Assembly: GCA_030760725.1 (NCBI GenBank) | Contig: JASWHV010000001.1 | Coordinates: forward strand, 27,029,928-27,093,927 | DNA: 64,000 bases | Direction of reading: 5' to 3' | Source of the DNA: Neostapfia colusana | Lineage: Eukaryota > Streptophyta > Magnoliopsida > Poales > Poaceae | Part shown: one piece after another, positions 1-11,516 of the stretch | Layout: every line of letters starts with the position of its first letter | Position numbering within the stretch: the first letter of the stretch is position 1 | The notes under the pieces: model-generated | Database searches by the model: none | What the model was told of the DNA's origin: nothing | Seen by the model: the letters and a program-made list of their open reading frames with translations, nothing else | Translations under genes and position numbers: made by a program

Positions 1-1
1 T

Positions 2-205
2 CCCGGTGAGCAGATCATATATGTACAATCGGTTGGGAAGACTTGCATTTGATGCTTAGCCACATAGGATGCACTTATAAAACTGTGGGTTGCACCAGAA
101 TCGAATAAAATGATGATTGCTTGGTCGTGGAGAGTGAACGTACCTGCCAGCACGTTGTCTCCCTCTCGGGCGTCCTCATCGTCGAGGTTGCGAACGCCCC
201 CAGTC
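2..205 (-). pseudogene. Gypsy1 aspartic protease, N-terminal part
   Basis: This is the retropepsin that would cleave the Gag-Pol polyprotein inside the virus-like particle. A minus-strand frame reads through to the window edge and contains the active-site motif F-D-S-G-A (codons at 91-105), followed by T-H-S-F-I and a hydrophobic stretch, as in gypsy proteases. It follows the gag zinc knuckle after a short basic linker. The frame differs from the one carrying the knuckle, so at least one frameshift separates them. The rest of the domain is outside the window. Confidence 0.75.
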
Positions 206-1377
206 CGCTGACCAACCTTCTTAACCGGAGGTCGGCCGCGAGCACGCCCTGGGACTGGGCTTGCCCGCTGCTCTGCTGCCCCTGGGGACAGTCCTTCGCG
301 AAATGGCCCGCCTGGCCACACGTGAAACAAGTGTAGCGGGGCAGTCCTCCGCTGATCGGCGGACGGAAACCCGGGGCGCGTTGTGGCGGTGGAAACGCCC
401 AGGGTGTCATCTGCTGCTGCTGTTGCGGTCGCGGTGGTGGCATCGGTGGTCGGAACGGGGGTGACTGAAAAGAACGACCTCGAACTGCTGCGGTCGCGCC
501 GGCGTATGCCACTGCTGTCCGGATGGTGTCTGATACACCTTGCGGTACTTCTGGGGAGCGCCACCCCCACTGCTGGGTGGAGTGTCGCGCTTCCGCTGCT
601 CAGCCGCCAACTCCTGCTGAGCATCTTCTTGCATGATCGCGGCATTAATGAGGTCGTTGAAGGTGCCGCGATTCCATTGGACGAGATGCGTCTTCATCTC
701 GGGGTGTAACCCCCGATAGAAGTGCTCCCGTTGCTTCTCCTCCGTGGAGACGTAATCCAACGCATATTCTGCCAGATGGTTGAATGCACGGGAGTAGTCA
801 TGGGCACTCCTCCCTCCCTGCTTCAGCTCCAAGAACTCTTGGAACTTCCGCTTCATTATCCCGGGAGGGATATGGTAGGCGCGGAACGCCTCCCGGAATT
901 CTCCCCACTCCACGGCATGGCCAGCCGGACGTGAGGTGACATAGTTCGCCCACCACGCACCAGCGGCACCGTGAAGTTGCTGCGCCGTGAACAGAGTCTT
1001 CTGCCGCTCCGTACATTGGAGCAGCCCGAACTTGGACTCAATTGTCCGCAGCCAGTTGTCGGCCTCCAGTGGTTCTACGGCTTCTGTGAACACCGGAGGG
1101 TGCGTACTCATGAAATCCGAGTACATCACATCACGGGGCTCACGAGGCCCCCTCTCTTGACGTCCCCCCGCCTGGGACGTATTCTGCACAATCGTGCGGA
1201 GCAGGTCGGTCTGCTCCTCACGATTCCCAACCAGTGCCGCTATCACATCCGCTAGGGTAAGCGGAGGCGGCGGTGGTGGTTGTTGCTGCGGGGTGCTGTC
1301 ATAGGCAGGTGGCCGGGAGTCATCGCCTCCTTGCTGACTGGAGCCACCAATTCATGTGTGGTCCGAGTGCGAACCAT
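206..1377 (-). pseudogene. Gypsy1 gag (capsid/nucleocapsid), frameshifted
   Basis: Structural Gag of a Ty3/gypsy element; it would form the particle and bind element RNA. The central frame (1246 down to about 430) has the retrotransposon-gag core: a P-V-F-T-E-A start, the W-L-R-T-I-E motif, an A-A-G-A-W-W motif and an F-R-A-Y-H-I-P helix region. The C-terminal part is in another frame and carries a CX2CX4HX4C knuckle (C-F-T-C...H-F-A-K-D-C, 288-329) behind a Pro/Gln-rich stretch. The likely start is the ATG at 1377, opening with M-V-R-T-R-T, typical of this group. That frame does not join the core frame, so there is one frameshift near 1300 and another near 450-500. An N-terminal Gln/Pro run precedes the core. 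Not translatable as one protein. Confidence 0.85.
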
Positions 1378-3323
1378 CTGCAATTATCCGACAAATACAT
1401 CAGTCCCGCAACATATTTCATGCAGTCCAATACAATGGTATAAACATAATGACAATAAGGCATGCGATACATCTCGTATACAGATAATGTAATAACTTTG
1501 CACAAGCTACACCATTACCAGACCAAATAGAAGCTAGTTACATCCAACTTGACGGACTTCCTCTTTGGAAGTTCATCAAAACTAGGTTTGGTCACTACGA
1601 TACGTTAATATCGCTTTGTCATCACGTATACTACCCTTTTATCTTCAATACGACACAAACATGGTCTCTAGCAAAAGAAACTTGAGTAAGACATATACTC
1701 AAATCTTTCATTAGTTGAAGATAACCTCTCATGAGTATGTTCTACCCCATTGGAAGTACTTAAACCCTCTAGGGTACAATAATCTCTCCAATGAGTTCAA
1801 CTATCATTCCTCTGTCAGAATGACCAGTTTCTACATATCCAAGATTCGGATCTGGTTTTGGGCATTTTCATGACTCAAGCTGAATACCAAAGTTAAAGTT
1901 AACTTCAGTATCTTTCCAATGAGTATTTATTTGCCCTCAGATCAGCTCTGGTTTAAAAGTTATGGTAATTCAAAGTTAACAGAATTTATGGAACAATTTC
2001 AACAGCATCTCCTTTGGGAAGTTGCTGTTTCCAACTCTGTTTTCCACTGAATTCTGTGCCGAAATTTCAGAAACTTTGAATTACAAAGATACAACACCTT
2101 TCCTAAGATGTGTCATATGAAAATTTTAGATTTTTCTACAGGGAGTTATGCTTGAAAAATAGAACAGTCCAGAGAGTGTTTTGAATCTGTCCTGGTTCTG
2201 GACAGTTTACATCCCTCTGGAATTTAGGCCATCTTAAGATGTGATTCAGCTCTGGAAGTATACAACACAGTTGTAGAGTGACCTTTCCAGAACTATATCC
2301 CATACCTCCATTGGCTAAATAATCTGTGAGTTATGCTCTGTCAAAGTTCAGCCAACTTGCTGCCCAAAACAGAGCACTCTGTTTTTCAATCCCTTGGAGC
2401 TACACTGATCTACTATTGATTTTTTCTACCCAACCAGGGTCGTAGATGTTGAAACTTAGTGATTTTAATTCCTTGTTATCATTATCTTTCATCCACATGC
2501 CTATGATATGTCGGTACTACGTTCCTCACAAAAAGAAAATCCTAACCGGATTATACTAGCATATACGTCTCAATTGCGCCACTAAACGGTCTCTCACACA
2601 CGGTTACTACACGGGATACATACGCGGTTAGTACCTGCAGAAGAACACCCAATAATGATGCACTCAATGGTTATTTTGATTTCAGGCAGGACCATAATTG
2701 AAAGTAAATACGAATGCCCGTATCATTGCCATACGGCCGTCCTAGAGTTAAGCCACGTCTCAAGGTACATGATCGTGTTTTAACACCACACGACGGGGAA
2801 CCCGAGTATACCATGAACGGGTCGTCACGGTTGGGAATGTTATCAACCCAACGGATACCACCTACTGCCCTGCAGGGCACGCCGATGGCAAGCGCTGCGT
2901 GTGTCCTCCTGGACTATTTCTAGACGAACACACTCTCGCGTTACTGACCACGCGATGGGGTCTCCACTTGCTTGCCTAATGCACACCAGAGATCAGCGTT
3001 TCATATGAACTCAGGAATATGAAGAGTCCAAGAGTTTCATATTGACGTCTCACACCAAACTGTGAGACCTATCCCTGAACCACGTTCCTCGTCAGGGGAG
3101 CTAACCGAAATTGAACCGCTTTTGGTGGCGTTCCTTACCATTCTTACCAGAGCTTAGGTGCGTCGTTACATAATTAAAATTCAGAATTATAACATATATG
3201 TTAGTCTTGCCATTTTAAGTAACTATGCTAATATAGTCCTTACTTGGGCAAACTACCAAATCCTCACCGTAAACCTAAGTTTTCCCGTAATACAGTCCTT
3301 AAATAATGTGTTATCCCCAATGT
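1378..3323 (-). other. Gypsy1 untranslated leader between primer site and gag
   Basis: About 1.9 kb without a credible ORF. Parts of it match, in reverse complement, the leaders of Gypsy2 (19895-21260) and Gypsy3 (39445-40860); for example the stretch around 2330-2400 with the core CAGAGTGCTCTG is shared. This shows that the three elements belong to one family. No other feature seen. Confidence 0.7.
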
Positions 3324-3336
3324 GGCTCTGATACCA
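3324..3336 (-). other. Gypsy1 primer-binding site (tRNA-Met)
   Basis: The minus strand reads TGGTATCAGAGCC, complementary to the 3' end of initiator tRNA-Met, three bases inside the LTR end. It primes minus-strand cDNA synthesis and fixes both the element orientation and the LTR boundary at 3340. Confidence 0.9.
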
Positions 3337-3339
3337 GCC

Positions 3340-6300
3340 TGTGGCGGACCGGGATCCGCTCATCCAGGATCGCAGAGGGTGGTGCCGCACGATGCGACAC
3401 CGACAGCACACATCATAAGGGTACATTGTATTACATAGAAAACAAACTGAAACTGTACAAAGTAGTACATTGTTCAGTTACAAACTAATGTATACATTAC
3501 ACAACGGAAGTTAAATTTGTACAACTCACGCCCGCCTATCTAGCAAAAGTCAGTTGCCTAGCCCTAGGGCAACCCACACTAGTTGCACTCCTCAGCTTAG
3601 CGCGGCATGTATGGCTCCCACTCAGCCGTGGTCCCCGACGGAGGGTAAGCCTCGCCGGTAGACTCGTAACCCGAGTCCGTGGGTGGCTCCTCACCTGAAA
3701 AACACTTAAGCAGCAGCCATGAGCATGATGGCTCAACAAGACTTAACCGACTCGCCTAGGCATGAAACTCTACATGTAGTGTACAATGAACATGGGATGG
3801 AAAAATTGCAGCAAACGGACACGCCTATAAGTTCATCCTTATTTCCATTTTTGGCCACAAGTTAACAGTTCATGAATCTGAAATTTAGTAAGCAATATTT
3901 GGTGGCACACATGTAACAATACAATATTATCATACAACAGAATTGAATCATAGCATTCCATAATTTATCTACATTACGATGCAGTGAACAAGCGGTACTC
4001 GTCACCGCGAGGGATGACGAATCGACTCGATATACACCTGCAGGGATACCCAAAGAGCACGTCACATACGCCCACCCGTGGAGCTGCACAGAACGCTCAC
4101 TCGATGTCGTACGGGACAACCTTTCACCCAACAGCCCAAACGTCGAACCAGTCGCACGGAAACGCACAGGAGGTTCCCTACACGGAGCATCTCTCTATGC
4201 CCGTTAGCAGATTTCCACCTTGCTGCCCTCAACTTACACCTATAAATCGGTGTGCTATGCCTCGACGCCCGGAGGTTTAGGTTACATCGGTTTATTGGGG
4301 CCCATATATCCGATATGCCTTCAGTACGTTCAATACTTGTTCAGCAGGGCCGCACATGGATCGGTCCTCAATCGACACGGACAGGGCTGCGCATACAAGA
4401 CTTCCTCTTGCTGCGCCCTAGCCCCTGCCTAGTCTCCTTTTCATTACTAAAATGATATCACATCACTCGAACCAATCCCGTGTGTCCCAAGCCTAACTCG
4501 CGAGTAGATTCCAACTACTCGACTTGTACCGAAGTCCTATGAATCATTAAGCATAGCCTGTCTACTCGAGGTCTTAGACATTACCCTCACTCTTATAGGA
4601 AACTTCTGGTTATGCAAGTGGGGTTTCATCCATCCTATACCTAATACACATTCATACTTCACACTAGACATGTAAACAAAGCAAAACTTTGTCAAAGGGG
4701 TTAATGCAAACCGATGCTTGTCTTGTTGCTGCTGGTCAGTGGTTAAAGCTTCGTCTGGAAGAAGGAAGTCAAGCACTTCCAGAGTCTCCTCGCCTTCAGC
4801 GACTACATGTAAGCCACATGCTATATGTCAATTTAAATGAAATGTTTGAAACTGAATAAGTAATTACCATAACTCTAGCTAGCCCTTCCCTTTGGTTCTG
4901 AAATTTTTATGGTGGCTTGGTAGGGTCCTAACCAGAGTCTTGACCAAGTTTCATTTGAAACAAAGTTCATTTGAGCCTTGTACAAATAAAAACCTATTTG
5001 GTCAATATTAGAGCCTCTAAGGAGTTTCAGGGGTTTTCATGGCTCCAATCATTATTTTCTGGAAACTAGGATTTGAGATGGTCCTGATGGAGTTGGTTTC
5101 ATGTCATTTGAAGAATTCTAGAGGAAGTTATGCGCCCAAAAAAATTTGAGAAAATCTGAAAAATGTTTATGTACATTTTTCTATTTTCTCAGGGCAGTTC
5201 ACTTAAGCACACCATTAGGGGATTAAATTAACTTGGATGGGTCTGAAAATTTTACTGGGGCTCAAGGATTTCCCACTGAACCTCCCAGCCAAATTTCAGA
5301 ATTTTTCATAAAGAAACTCTCCAGATAAAATTCCTAACAGTTTAAACTTTAGGGATTTAATTCTGGAAAACTATTAAGTTTCATGAGCTGGAATTTGTGT
5401 TGCTGGAAAGTACTCAAAAAGCTAAGTTCAGCAAATTTGGTTCTCTGAATTTGGAGCTTTCTAGCCAAAGTTATATGCAAATGAAGTTCGAACCAAATCT
5501 GAAAATTCAAATAAAGTTTAAACTGTCGGGTGGGGTCCCTGGGCTACGTGTCAGCACCTCAGCTAACCCCCACGGGGGTCCGCAGAGTCTTCTGCGCAGT
5601 CACACAGGGTCCCGGTGCCACAGCAGATCCGGCGCTGTTTAACCCGAGGCTGACACGTGGGACCCGTGGGGCTTCGTCTACCTCGCGTTCCCGCGGTTCC
5701 CCGCCGCCCCCTTCGCCGGAGAGCTCGCTGCCGGGCGTTCTATAGCCCGACCTTCGACGAAACTCGCTGCCTGTGCATATTTCTGCCTGGATAACACGGT
5801 GGTGCACTCCCCGGAGCTCGGCGATGGCCGGAATAGTGCTCCCAATGGTGACTGCGGCCGGGAGCTCATCGGCGACGTCGAACTCGGTGTCCTCTGCACT
5901 TTTTTCGACGCGGTTTGCTCGGAGAGCTCCACTGAGCCTGGCTGATCACGGATATGAGCACTGATCCCCATGAAAACGGCCGTAACTACGACCTCACCGG
6001 CGAGGTGCCCTGTTTTCAGCCGCCGGGCCAAAATTCTGACATAACTAAGGTCCTAGTGCATGGAACTGGTTGCTACTTGATCGAGGAGGTGCGCTAGGTG
6101 TTCTAGAGCGTGTGTGAGCTATAGCTTAACCGGTGGTTGCTTCTGTGCAACAAATTTTGTTGTCGACCGAACTCTAACCCTAACACACTCCAAGGAAGAA
6201 AACTAGAAATTCTCGCTCCACACCGCCGGAACTGGCGCAGTTTCCTCTCACAGCCTCAGCACAAGTAAGCGCACCTTTTTTTCTCTGTTGACGGCACGTG

Positions 6301-7201
6301 AAACCGTCGGGATCGGCCGGTCACCGTTGACCAGAGGAGGCGGCGTCGAGTTCTTGTGCGGAAACGGGGGGTAGCTCGGGGCGTGGTCGTTCTCGCTCGG
6401 GAAACAGAAAGAAAGGTGGATCACCTTGTGTGCTGGCCTTTGAGCCGAAATCTTTCACCGTGAGGTGGAAATCCCGAGCGCTGCTGGCGGTCGGGTGCCG
6501 GTGCGGACGTGCTGGCGCGCAAGGCTTCGGCCGGTGAAAAGATCAACCGAGGGAAATTTCAGTGTGAAGGCTTCTGACATGTGGGTCCCTCCCCTCTAAT
6601 ACTCTCCTAATTTTTCATCTCTGTTTTTGCTGAAAGTATCCCCAGCTACTCACAATTGAATGTGAGACTTAATCACCAAGTCACAGTTTGAATTTGGTTT
6701 CCCAAATTTGAAATTTGTTTGGCTAAATTTGCTTTACATTTGAACTGAAATTCAAATTCAGTTTTGAATTATTGCAAATTTAGATCCTGACAAGATGAAC
6801 TCCAATGGGGATGAAAATTGGTGGACTAGCTCAGAAAAATGTGCTGAGTTTGAATATGAAGTCAAGTTTTGAATCCAAGTGATGAAAGTTGCTGCAATTT
6901 GAATTTACATTCAAATTGGCATCTTTTTCAAATGCCTCCAAAAGTGCCTCAAAAAGTGTTGGATTTTCATGAAATTTGGCCTGAACCTTCCCAAGACTAT
7001 TTAGGTTCTAGGGGTGAGCTCAACCTCTCAGGTTCATGTGTAGAAATACTACTTTGTGAAAGTTAGGGCTTTCCCCTCTAATCACCCTTTTGATGGAGGT
7101 TACTTGCTCTTCACAAGTCTTCACAAGATATCCACAACAAAAGCTGTGGTGTTGTGAGGTGATAAAAATTTTTTGCAAGTCCCTTTTCTTAGACATTTAC
7201 A
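3340..7201 (-). repeat. Gypsy1 5' LTR (3862 bp)
   Basis: It starts TGTGGCGGACC and ends ATTTACA on the plus strand, so it is bounded by TG...CA. It aligns along its length with the solo LTR at 23162-27024 (3863 bp). Landmarks shared by both include the ends, the block around 4000-4260 (sequence about a CTGCAGGGATACCC core), the AT-rich stretch 4900-5400 and the stretch 6640-6980. A GC-rich block lies at about 5520-6550. ORF-like stretches inside it are not conserved in frame and are not called as genes. Confidence 0.9.
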
Positions 7202-7590
7202 GGCGCGCTAGGCCGCGCATGGGCCACCACGTGTCGGTCGCCACACCTTACTGAATCCCCCGCACCGCATATTATCGTCTTACTTAATCCGGCCATCCGC
7301 CACACCGGAACGGATCGCGACGCGTACCCACGTCTTTCCGTTCCTCTTCCTGTCTTGGCTCCGTTTCTTTTTAAAAGTGGAGTGCATCTACTAAAGCATA
7401 GGCGAGGTGCATGATCACATAATGAGGTGGGCAAACAAAAAAGTATTTAATTGCAGTGGGAAAATAAAAGCAAGGGGATGAAAGCGCCAAAGGGCCAAGG
7501 AAAGAAAGGCAGGGGGAGTGATACGGGGGAAACGGATATGGGCGGGGTGCATTTGTCCAGTGCCCACCCACGGACTTCGGCAGCCATTCA
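7202..7590. other. Non-repetitive stretch upstream of the GATA-like fragment
   Basis: No retroelement signature was seen here. It lies between the Gypsy1 LTR end and the first putative ATG of the GATA-like fragment and could be that gene's former promoter and 5' UTR. The stretch 7600-7670 is a CT-rich leader-like run. No clear TATA box could be assigned. It is one of only two places in the window likely to be old host DNA. Confidence 0.4.
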
Positions 7591-8790
7591 ATGCTCCACC
7601 AAACGCTCATCCCTTCCTTATCTTCCACCCCCTCCTCCCCCTCCTCGCCCTTCTTCCTCTACGTAAATGACGCTGCCACATCAACTTCTGCATCGGCGAT
7701 GTGTTCTTGGACCCTTCCCTACCTGCGCGGCTCCACAATGCCTTCCTACGCCAACCATCATAGCCCACTGGTAAGGAACGGTGTGGCAATTACATGATGT
7801 TCGGGGGAGTTAAAAAGATCCTAGGGATGAATGTTTTTCCTCTTCTATTTTTGAAAATGGAAAGAGGGGACAAGCATTTACTAGTGCCGTGTTTCTTGGT
7901 TCTAGGGTTGGGAATTCGTGATATTGATGTGTGTGTTTGTGTACCTGTGCTTTTTCACGTGACAGGGACGGGGGGTGGACGCGATGAAGAGTAGCGTATT
8001 CACGCGGAGGAGACTGTGGAGGAGGACGCCACCGCCTCCCTGGTTGAGAGAGACGGGTTCTCGGTTGAGGACCTTCTGGACCTCGAGGACTTTGGTGAGC
8101 CTGACAACGACGGTGCTGACCAAGAGGACATGCTGCCGCCGCCGACTGCAGCTGACAAGGTAGAGAAGGAGAAGTCCCCCGATGACACCCGGCCGTCTTC
8201 TACCGTGATGTACGAACATCTGCCACCGTTGCCAGAGATGGTTGACCTTATGGTGAGTATTCCAGACCCGTTTGACCCTTCTATCCATGAAAAGACGACG
8301 GCTTACGCGAGTCTTCGCTCCCACGGTTTCTAGGAAAAGCGATTAATTTACGCTCCGTTCTCTTGCAGACGCATGACGTTGACAAGGAGATGGAGTGGGT
8401 GTCCCGCATCATGGACGACTCTCTCTCTCCGAGCTGCCTCCCCCGCTGCAGCCCCTAGCCATTGTGGCGGTGTCGCAAGCCACGCGGGCACCCCTGGCAC
8501 AACGCCGGCCATGCGCGTACCGGGCGCTCCCGCCTGAGCTTGGCCCGCCGCGGACGCCGACCATTTGCATGCTATGGACGGAGGCGCTGGTGCTGGTCAA
8601 GGACAGACGCAGCAAGCGCTCGCGCTTGTCGGCATGGTCGCTCTTGGGGACCTCGCTGTTCTCTGACTCCACCTCGTCTTCCTCGACCACTGCAACCTCC
8701 TCCTCTTGTTCCCCCTCGTCCGCCTCGTTCTCGCCCTTCTTCCTGCTGGACTTGCCCCCATTCAGCTCCCCAAATAAACGCCATCCTTGT
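7591..8790 (+). pseudogene. GATA-type transcription factor gene fragment (subfamily I-like), zinc finger missing
   Basis: It looks like the 5' half of a plant class-I GATA factor gene. Exon 1 (7591-7770) encodes a Ser/Pro-rich N-terminus. A GT-AG intron follows (7771-7965, donor GTAAGG). Exon 2 (7966-8252) encodes F-S-V-E-D-L-L-D-L, the N-terminal acidic motif of the family. A second intron is 8253-8368 (donor GTGAGT, acceptor TTGCAG). Exon 3 encodes M-E-W-V-S-R-I-M-D-D-S, then a basic R-R-S-K-R-S-R...W-S-L block and a Ser/Thr run, the order seen upstream of the zinc finger in this family. The CX2C...CNAC finger is absent: at about 8790 the sequence becomes copia gag. Damage includes a frameshift in exon 1, a TAG at 7992-7994, and a 2-bp TC-repeat slip near 8410-8425 that ends the exon-3 frame early. 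The assignment rests on the motif order, because the diagnostic finger is gone. Confidence 0.65.
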
Positions 8791-11125
8791 GTCTCTCTCT
8801 GATGGAGGCTGCTCTGGCTAGTGTTTGGAGTGAGAAGATTCGTCTTGGTGCTGTTGGTTTGTTAGACTCCTCCTCAGTTTTGACTGCTCGTTCTTCGATC
8901 TCTTGACACATTGCCCCTCCACCGATGGTATGTTCTTCACTTGCCCCTCCTTCTACACCAGGAGGGTGCGTCGGTCTTCACTGTACCTACTGTGGTAAAG
9001 ATGAGCATGTGAGGCGTATTGCTTTAGGAAGAGGAAAGCTCAGGCTCACCGTTCTTCACAGGGTGCTGATAGTGCTGGTACTTGAGGATCTCAAGGGAGT
9101 TCTGTTACTATAGATGACCATTTAGTCACGCTTCTTCATTGCTTTGCTGCCTCTACACCTTCAGGAGCTACTGGTTATGTGACTCAGACTAGTGCACCTA
9201 CGGGTACCGCTGCTTCTAAGTCTTCCACTGAGGGACCACCTTCCACTTCTGCTCCAGGTAATTGTGCATGGCTTTTTGATTCTGGTGCATCGTTCCATAT
9301 GACTCCTTATCGTTCCAATTTGTCTTCTTTGAGTTCTTCCCCCTCGTCCTCTCACTGTTCATACTGCCGATGGTTCCTCTCTTTCTGTTGTTGGACAGGA
9401 CACTCTTTTATCTGACTCCTTTAATGTTCCTGATGTTTCCTATGTTTCTGGTCTAACTATGCAGCTTATATCCGCTGACCTGCTCGCTAATCATAAATGT
9501 TGAATTATTATTAATTATGATCTTTGTTATGTTCAGGATCGTCGCACGGATCGCCTGGTTGGTACTGGCCCTCATCGTAATGATTCCCAGCGTTTATGGG
9601 AACTTCACAGGCTTCGTCTTCCTTCTGTTGCGCTTGGTAGTCTAGACGGCTCGCTCTTGCTGCTGCATCCACTTCGTCTTTTGCTCAGTGACATCATCGT
9701 TTAGGTCATGTTTGTGGCTCTCGTATATCTGTCTTAGTTCGTCGAGATCCTTTAAGACCGGTCACAAATTCTAAGTCTTTATCCCAGTGTCATGGTTGTC
9801 GATTAGGAAAGCAAACTCAGCTCACTTATCACTCCACTGAGTCAGTGTCCCAGCGTCCTTTTGATCTTGTTCACTCATATGTATGAGGTCTTGCTCCTTT
9901 TGTTTTCAAAGGAGGAAATCAATATTATATCATTTTTATAGATGATTTTTCTCGCCACACATGGATTTATTTTATGAAACATCGTAGTGAGGTTTTATCT
10001 ATCTATAAAACTTTCTCGGATATAATTCACACTCAGTTTGACACGTCTATTCACGTTTTTCATGCTGATTTTGCTGGTGAGTATCTTTCTGATGTCTTTC
10101 ATCAGGTTCTTTTTGAGCAAGGTTGCTCTTGCTCAATTTTCTTGTTCTGGCACTCATGCTCAGAATGGCGTTGCTGAGCGCAAGCATCGTCATCTCCTTG
10201 AGATTGCTCATGCTCTTCTACTCGCTTCTTCTGTTCCTCCTTATTTTGGGGCTGAGACTATTTATATTGCCACTTATTTGATTAACATTCAGCCTTCGAC
10301 TGCTATTCAGGGGGGAATTCCTTTCCAGTGTCTCGCTAGGAAGACACCTGACTATGCACCCTTCGTCTTTTTTGTTGTGTGTGCTATTTGTTGCTCGCAT
10401 CTCGTGAGTGCATTAAGCTCACTGCTCAGCCAGTTGAGTGTGTTTTTCTAGGTTACAATGCCGAGCATAAGGGATATCATTTTTGGGATCCGGTTGGACG
10501 AAGGATGAGGACTTCACGAGATGTTGTCTTTGATGAGACACATCCTTTCTACCCTCGTACTTCTTCATATACCTCTTCTGTTTCTGTTGTCAATCCTATT
10601 TCATTCTTATTTTCCCCTGATACCCCCGTTGCTAGTATACCTCCTTCATGCTCAGTCCCTCTTTCCATGATATCCCCATCAGAGCTTTCTCTGGTTCCCG
10701 ATTTTACTATAAAGCCTCCCGTGACACAGGTTTATACTCTACGAGTTGTTGAGCCATCTTCCTTTGATGAGCCATCTATTCCAATTGAGTCATCCTCTTC
10801 TGATGACCCATCTTCTCCAGTTGAGCCTGCTTTACCTGGTGTACCCTCTTCTCATGAGGAGTCATCTCCTTCTGATGATTCTTCTACTGAGCAGACTCTT
10901 GGACGTGGTCATCGCACTTGTCGACCTCCTGAGCGGTATTTTCCTTCTAATTTTGCCGCTACCGTTCTTTCTGAGCAGTCTACGTATCGTGATGTCATTC
11001 TTTATCCAGAATGGCTACATGCGATGGCTGAGGAGATTGCTACTCTTGAGCGCACCGGCATATTGGAGCTTGTGCCCTGTCCCCCACGTGTTCGTCCTAT
11101 TACCAGTATGTGGGTTTATAAGGTT
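8791..11125 (+). pseudogene. Copia1 gag C-terminus, protease, integrase and start of RT (5' segment)
   Basis: Ty1/copia polyprotein remnants in the usual order. Gag end has a partial knuckle (C-T-Y-C-G-K-D...H, about 8970-9010). Protease has F-D-S-G-A-S-F-H-M (about 9270-9300). The GAG-pre-integrase area is at 9590-9830. Integrase is at 9830-10370, including F-I-D-D-F-S-R and G-V-A-E-R-K-H-R-H. A linker and the start of RT are at 10379-11125, with the best open frame of 250 codons. Many stops and frame changes occur before 10379. The RT breaks off right after a W-V-Y-K-V motif where the Copia2 LTR begins. There is no 5' LTR, primer site or gag N-terminus: the left edge abuts the GATA fragment at about 8790. 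The continuation is at 61948. Confidence 0.85.
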
Positions 11126-11479
11126 TGTTAGAAGATATAAATATGGGCTGCATAAAATTACTAAGAATAAAGATATGGCTTGGTTGTGATCGTGTGAAGA
11201 TTATCTGGAAGGCATCAAGAGAGGAGTTGAAGACCAGAACGACAACGTAGATAAGTTAATTAGAGTAATCACATAACAAAGAGATAAGATTTGGTTTTTA
11301 TTTTATTTAATCATTCAGTTGATGGCTCCGTGCATGTAACAACCAGGATTTAATCTCCTTGTACGGACATCTATTTAACGGTTTAACATGTAATACCAGG
11401 TGAGCTGAGTTTGGCAGCCTGGTTTTCTCCAAGGCGTACGTGACTTCGCTGGTAAAGAAAAGATCGAGTGCTCCTTTCA
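11126..11479 (+). repeat. Copia2 5' LTR (354 bp)
   Basis: It begins TGTTAGAAGATATAAA and ends TTTCA just before the primer site. It matches 61598-61947 over nearly its whole length with scattered substitutions and small indels; for example the 3' copy has ACTTGAAGGC where this one has only AAGGC. The two copies define the ends of the inserted 51 kb. Confidence 0.92.
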
Positions 11480-11493
11480 TGGTAGCCAGAGCC
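11480..11493 (+). other. Copia2 primer-binding site (tRNA-Met, imperfect)
   Basis: TGGTAGCCAGAGCC lies directly after the LTR. The standard Met-tRNA site would be TGGTATCAGAGCC, so this one has a one-base length change and a substitution in the middle. Position and flanks leave little doubt about its role. Confidence 0.75.
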
Positions 11494-11516
11494 AGTTATT
11501 CTCCACCGAGATCAAT

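Larger units (their letters stand above)
1..7201 (-). mobile_element. Gypsy1: Ty3/gypsy LTR retrotransposon, left-truncated by the window
   Basis: Reading on the minus strand, the order is 5' LTR (7201-3340), primer-binding site (3336-3324), a long untranslated leader, gag, then the start of protease at the window edge. RT, integrase and the 3' LTR lie outside. The gag composition, the single CCHC knuckle followed directly by a DSGA protease, the Met-tRNA primer site and the nearly 4-kb LTR fit the chromoviral Tekay/Del group of grasses. Lineage is inferred, because RT and the chromodomain are not visible. The base after the LTR begins GGCGC (7202-7206), the expected TSD, but its partner is off the window. 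The same LTR family recurs as a solo LTR at 23162-27024 and, in a diverged form, in Gypsy2 and Gypsy3. Confidence 0.9.

Noticed and set aside
5520..6550. GC-rich island in the Gypsy1 LTR that could pass for a gene promoter
   Set aside because: The same block is part of every LTR of the family in this window.
8409..8784. Long ORFs antisense to the GATA-like fragment
   Set aside because: GC-rich shadow frames; the plus strand has the family motifs and splice sites.
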